Assembly: GCA_006503475.1 (NCBI GenBank)
Contig: RSEH01000090.1
Location: forward strand, 62,001-126,000
DNA: 64,000 nucleotides
Source of the DNA: Stentor roeselii
Lineage: Eukaryota > Ciliophora > Heterotrichea > Heterotrichida > Stentoridae
Direction: 5' to 3'
The translations under genes and the position numbers were made by a program. The notes under the pieces are model-generated. The model ran no database searches. It was not told where the DNA came from and saw only the letters and a list, made by a program, of their open reading frames with translations. This document shows positions 61,998 through 64,000 of this stretch, one piece after another. The stretch's first letter is position 1. Each line of letters starts with the position of its first letter.

Positions 61998-64000
61998 TTA
62001 GTTGTAGAGTTTTTTGTGTTGCCAGTATTTTCGGTAGTAGTAACTTCCTCCGTTGAACTCGTAGGCTGGGTGGTTCTTGATTAACTCAGAGGATTCGCGA
62101 TTTGATCTGGCGATTTCAGGCAATTGGACTTTAGGGTTTTCAGGTATTGATACTTGCATTTCTGAAATGTTTTCTTGGATTTTTTCTTCTGGTTGTGGAA
62201 GAATTGCATGGGGCTTTGTTTCTTGTTGTTTTAGAACTGGAGTGAAAGATTTTTTTGTTAATTTTCTGGCCTCTGTTCGGAAATTTAATCGTTTTTTAGG
62301 TTTTGGGTGGACTGCTTCGGAATTTGGGGAACTTTCGTTTTGGTTGGATTGGAACTTTGGGTGTTTTTTAGATCTGATTAACTTTTTTAGGGCTTTTGTT
62401 GGATTTTGATTTTCTATTGTGTATTTTCTGTTTAGTTCTTTGAATTTTTCCTCGTCTAGAAGGTTTTTCTTTAGTAGGAGCTCGGCATATCTTTTATGAC
62501 CAGCTGATGAAGTGATTGGATTCATGGTATCATAGTCCTGCATAAAAGTAAGTGCGACATCTTCATATTTAACCTGTGAGTATTTCGTCCAAATACTCAA
62601 GTCCTTCTTCATGAAGCAGTCAGTGATCATTTCCAAAGGTAAAAAAGTGTACCCAAGCATGACTATCATCCATATAAAAGCCATTTCAGACTGATCTGGA
62701 TTCAATGAAAGCATAAAGACATAGTTCATAATTGAATACAATAATACTGCCCAAGGCAAGATATTCAGCATTGCCTTGGCCAGATCTCCAGAAAGTCTCT
62801 GAGGCCACGAATGTCTTCTAAGCAGAAGATACTTAAAAGTCCAGTATTCAAAAACAACTGCAATTATACCGAAAATATGGGAGACAGGGACTAAAGGTGC
62901 ATAACAAAAGGCTAACAGAACAGTTTTATTTAGATTCGCGAATCTCTGGCCCATATCAACTGAAGGATTTTCTATTAAAATATTAGCATCGTGTTGGCTT
63001 ATGTACTCTGTTTTCTTTACTTTTCTTATTCGATACTTATGCAAGCAGACCACAGGACTCAAGTAATAAACAAGTGGAGTGACAATTGCATTTGAAATCA
63101 AAATATAAGTTATGTCGTAGACTAGTCCTCCTCTGGTAAACCAGTCTTTTTCCCAGTCATAGTTTACTATAAGCGCGATCAATGCACTATTGAAAAACAT
63201 TGCAAGGGTCAGTTTGGTTGAAACTGAAATATTGTAAGCAGTCAAAGTGTGAGGCTTTTCGAATGAAGTGAAGTAACGAATTAGTCGAGATAATATAAAG
63301 TTGATGATCACAATTATGATTGAAGGCCATATAGATAAAATCCTAAGTTTCCAAGAGTCATTCTGACTATTATTATCACTATCCTCTTTTTCTTGTTTTC
63401 CCAAAATTTTCATTCCATAAATCATTCCAAAAGTGATAGAAATAGCAAAAGCAGTAGCCAAATAAGTTTTCAATAAATTAAAAGCCCTTCCCTTGAAATC
63501 AACTTCTAAATTTTCCCAAAAAATATCATTAGGTTCATTTGCAATCCAAGCAATAATCGATTCAGGTTTAAACTTCTGCTTACTTCTCGTAACAATTCCA
63601 AAAATCGACTTAAAAGTATTCCTCCAAACACGAAAAGCCCATTGTTTTCCAAATTTCATCTCAACAGCCCTCGCATCTTCCTGAGTATCAAAAGTGACAA
63701 AAGCCTGCCCAGTGAGTAAATTTCTTCCAATGCCTGCCGGAAGTTCAAGTTCAAATTTTCTGATTTGCTCTTCAATACTTTTCATTTCCATTTGAATTTC
63801 TCCCTTATTCCTCATTTTTTTCACACAAATTCCTTGAGTAGGGTTTTTTCCAATTTCTAAAGAAGTAAGAGTCTCCGCCAAATCTTCTAATCTTTTAATT
63901 TTTTCAACATATTCCTTGATTTTATAAGCAAAAACAACTTTCACAATTTTTGCAGGTTTTTTATCGACTCTTCCTGATTGTTCAAAAAAATTCTGAACTT
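61998..64000 (-). CDS. OSCA/TMEM63/CSC1-family channel, 5' part outside the window
   Basis: The frame is open to the end of the window and an in-frame GTG at 63944 is not a credible start, so the gene begins beyond 64000. Visible: the end of the cytosolic RRM-like domain (VVFAYKIKEYVEKIKRL; GQAFVTFDTQEDARAV), the family marker ANEPNDIFWENLEVDF, then about eight TM helices and a ~170-residue charged tail rich in Lys, Pro and Glu that ends YRKYWQHKKLYN. It aligns with the gene at 17171-19645 but is well diverged, so these are two distinct paralogues. Predicted stretch-gated cation channel. Confidence 0.9.
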   Translation of the reverse strand, partial: VQNFFEQSGRVDKKPAKIVKVVFAYKIKEYVEKIKRLEDLAETLTSLEIGKNPTQGICVKKMRNKGEIQMEMKSIEEQIRKFELELPAGIGRNLLTGQAFVTFDTQEDARAVEMKFGKQWAFRVWRNTFKSIFGIVTRSKQKFKPESIIAWIANEPNDIFWENLEVDFKGRAFNLLKTYLATAFAISITFGMIYGMKILGKQEKEDSDNNSQNDSWKLRILSIWPSIIIVIINFILSRLIRYFTSFEKPHTLTAYNISVSTKLTLAMFFNSALIALIVNYDWEKDWFTRGGLVYDITYILISNAIVTPLVYYLSPVVCLHKYRIRKVKKTEYISQHDANILIENPSVDMGQRFANLNKTVLLAFCYAPLVPVSHIFGIIAVVFEYWTFKYLLLRRHSWPQRLSGDLAKAMLNILPWAVLLYSIMNYVFMLSLNPDQSEMAFIWMIVMLGYTFLPLEMITDCFMKKDLSIWTKYSQVKYEDVALTFMQDYDTMNPITSSAGHKRYAELLLKKNLLDEEKFKELNRKYTIENQNPTKALKKLIRSKKHPKFQSNQNESSPNSEAVHPKPKKRLNFRTEARKLTKKSFTPVLKQQETKPHAILPQPEEKIQENISEMQVSIPENPKVQLPEIARSNRESSELIKNHPAYEFNGGSYYYRKYWQHKKLYN

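Noticed and set aside
1-64000. Ciliate code with reassigned stop codons
   Set aside because: Conserved genes contain no in-frame TAA, TAG or TGA outside the proposed introns, and all three codons end genes; Trp in conserved motifs is TGG.

Overview
The window reads as a piece of macronuclear genome from a heterotrich ciliate, most likely Stentor or a close relative. Three things in the sequence say so. (1) At least nine genes are broken only by introns of exactly 15 nt. Each starts GT, ends AG and has an A at position 10, and removing it restores a protein frame. (2) The code is standard: TAA, TAG and, in four genes, TGA all end reading frames, and tryptophans in conserved domains are TGG. 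This argues against Blepharisma (TGA = Trp) and against the codes of Paramecium and Tetrahymena. (3) Genes are very close together, with some divergent starts 8-25 bp apart and some convergent stops that touch or overlap. The species call is inference; the introns, code and spacing are read directly.

Layout. 1-4.4 kb: end of a discoidin-type lectin gene, three unknown genes, a tiny MGCxxC protein, a p24/emp24 cargo receptor and a coiled-coil gene whose 3' ends sit in a tandem repeat. 4.4-14.1 kb: unknown gene, SAXO-like microtubule protein, STPGR-like protein, large LamG/Cys-rich multi-TM protein, an inactive-looking Ulp1/SENP relative, a coiled-coil gene and a small 2-TM gene. 14-30 kb: R2R3 Myb, OSCA/TMEM63 channel, amino-acid transporter, PPP1R11-like PP1 inhibitor, cAR-like receptor, RING-like protein, TTLL3/8-type glycylase, PTB-like four-RRM protein, RanBP2 zinc-finger protein, second MGCxxC protein, PP2C phosphatase. 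30-36 kb: a tandemly duplicated pair of two-domain discoidin lectins and the very conserved CFAP20. 36-49 kb: TBC RabGAP, tandem CCCH zinc finger, 1086-aa unknown protein, RING membrane protein, COMMD protein, ankyrin-TRF4 fusion, mitochondrial ATP synthase gamma with a degenerate repeat array upstream. 49-64 kb: coiled-coil gene with an apparent 14-nt intron, dynamin, multi-CH actin-binding protein, DYRK kinase, PKA catalytic subunit, a cyclophilin-SYF2 fusion, a long coiled-coil protein, a Cys-rich secreted protein and a second OSCA/TMEM63 gene running off the end.

Functionally this is ordinary chromosomal gene content: cilia and cytoskeleton (SAXO, CFAP20, TTLL, CH protein), signalling (PKA, DYRK, PP2C, PP1 inhibitor, GPCR), membrane traffic (p24, dynamin, TBC, COMMD) and RNA work (PTB, SYF2, TRF4, CCCH). 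No operon logic is seen. No mobile element, viral remnant, CRISPR array, rRNA or tRNA was recognised. The most unusual items are the cyclophilin-SYF2 fusion with a degraded active site, the MGCxxC micro-protein family, the Ulp1-like pseudo-protease, the ankyrin-TRF4 fusion, the 14-nt intron candidate and the repeats made from gene ends.
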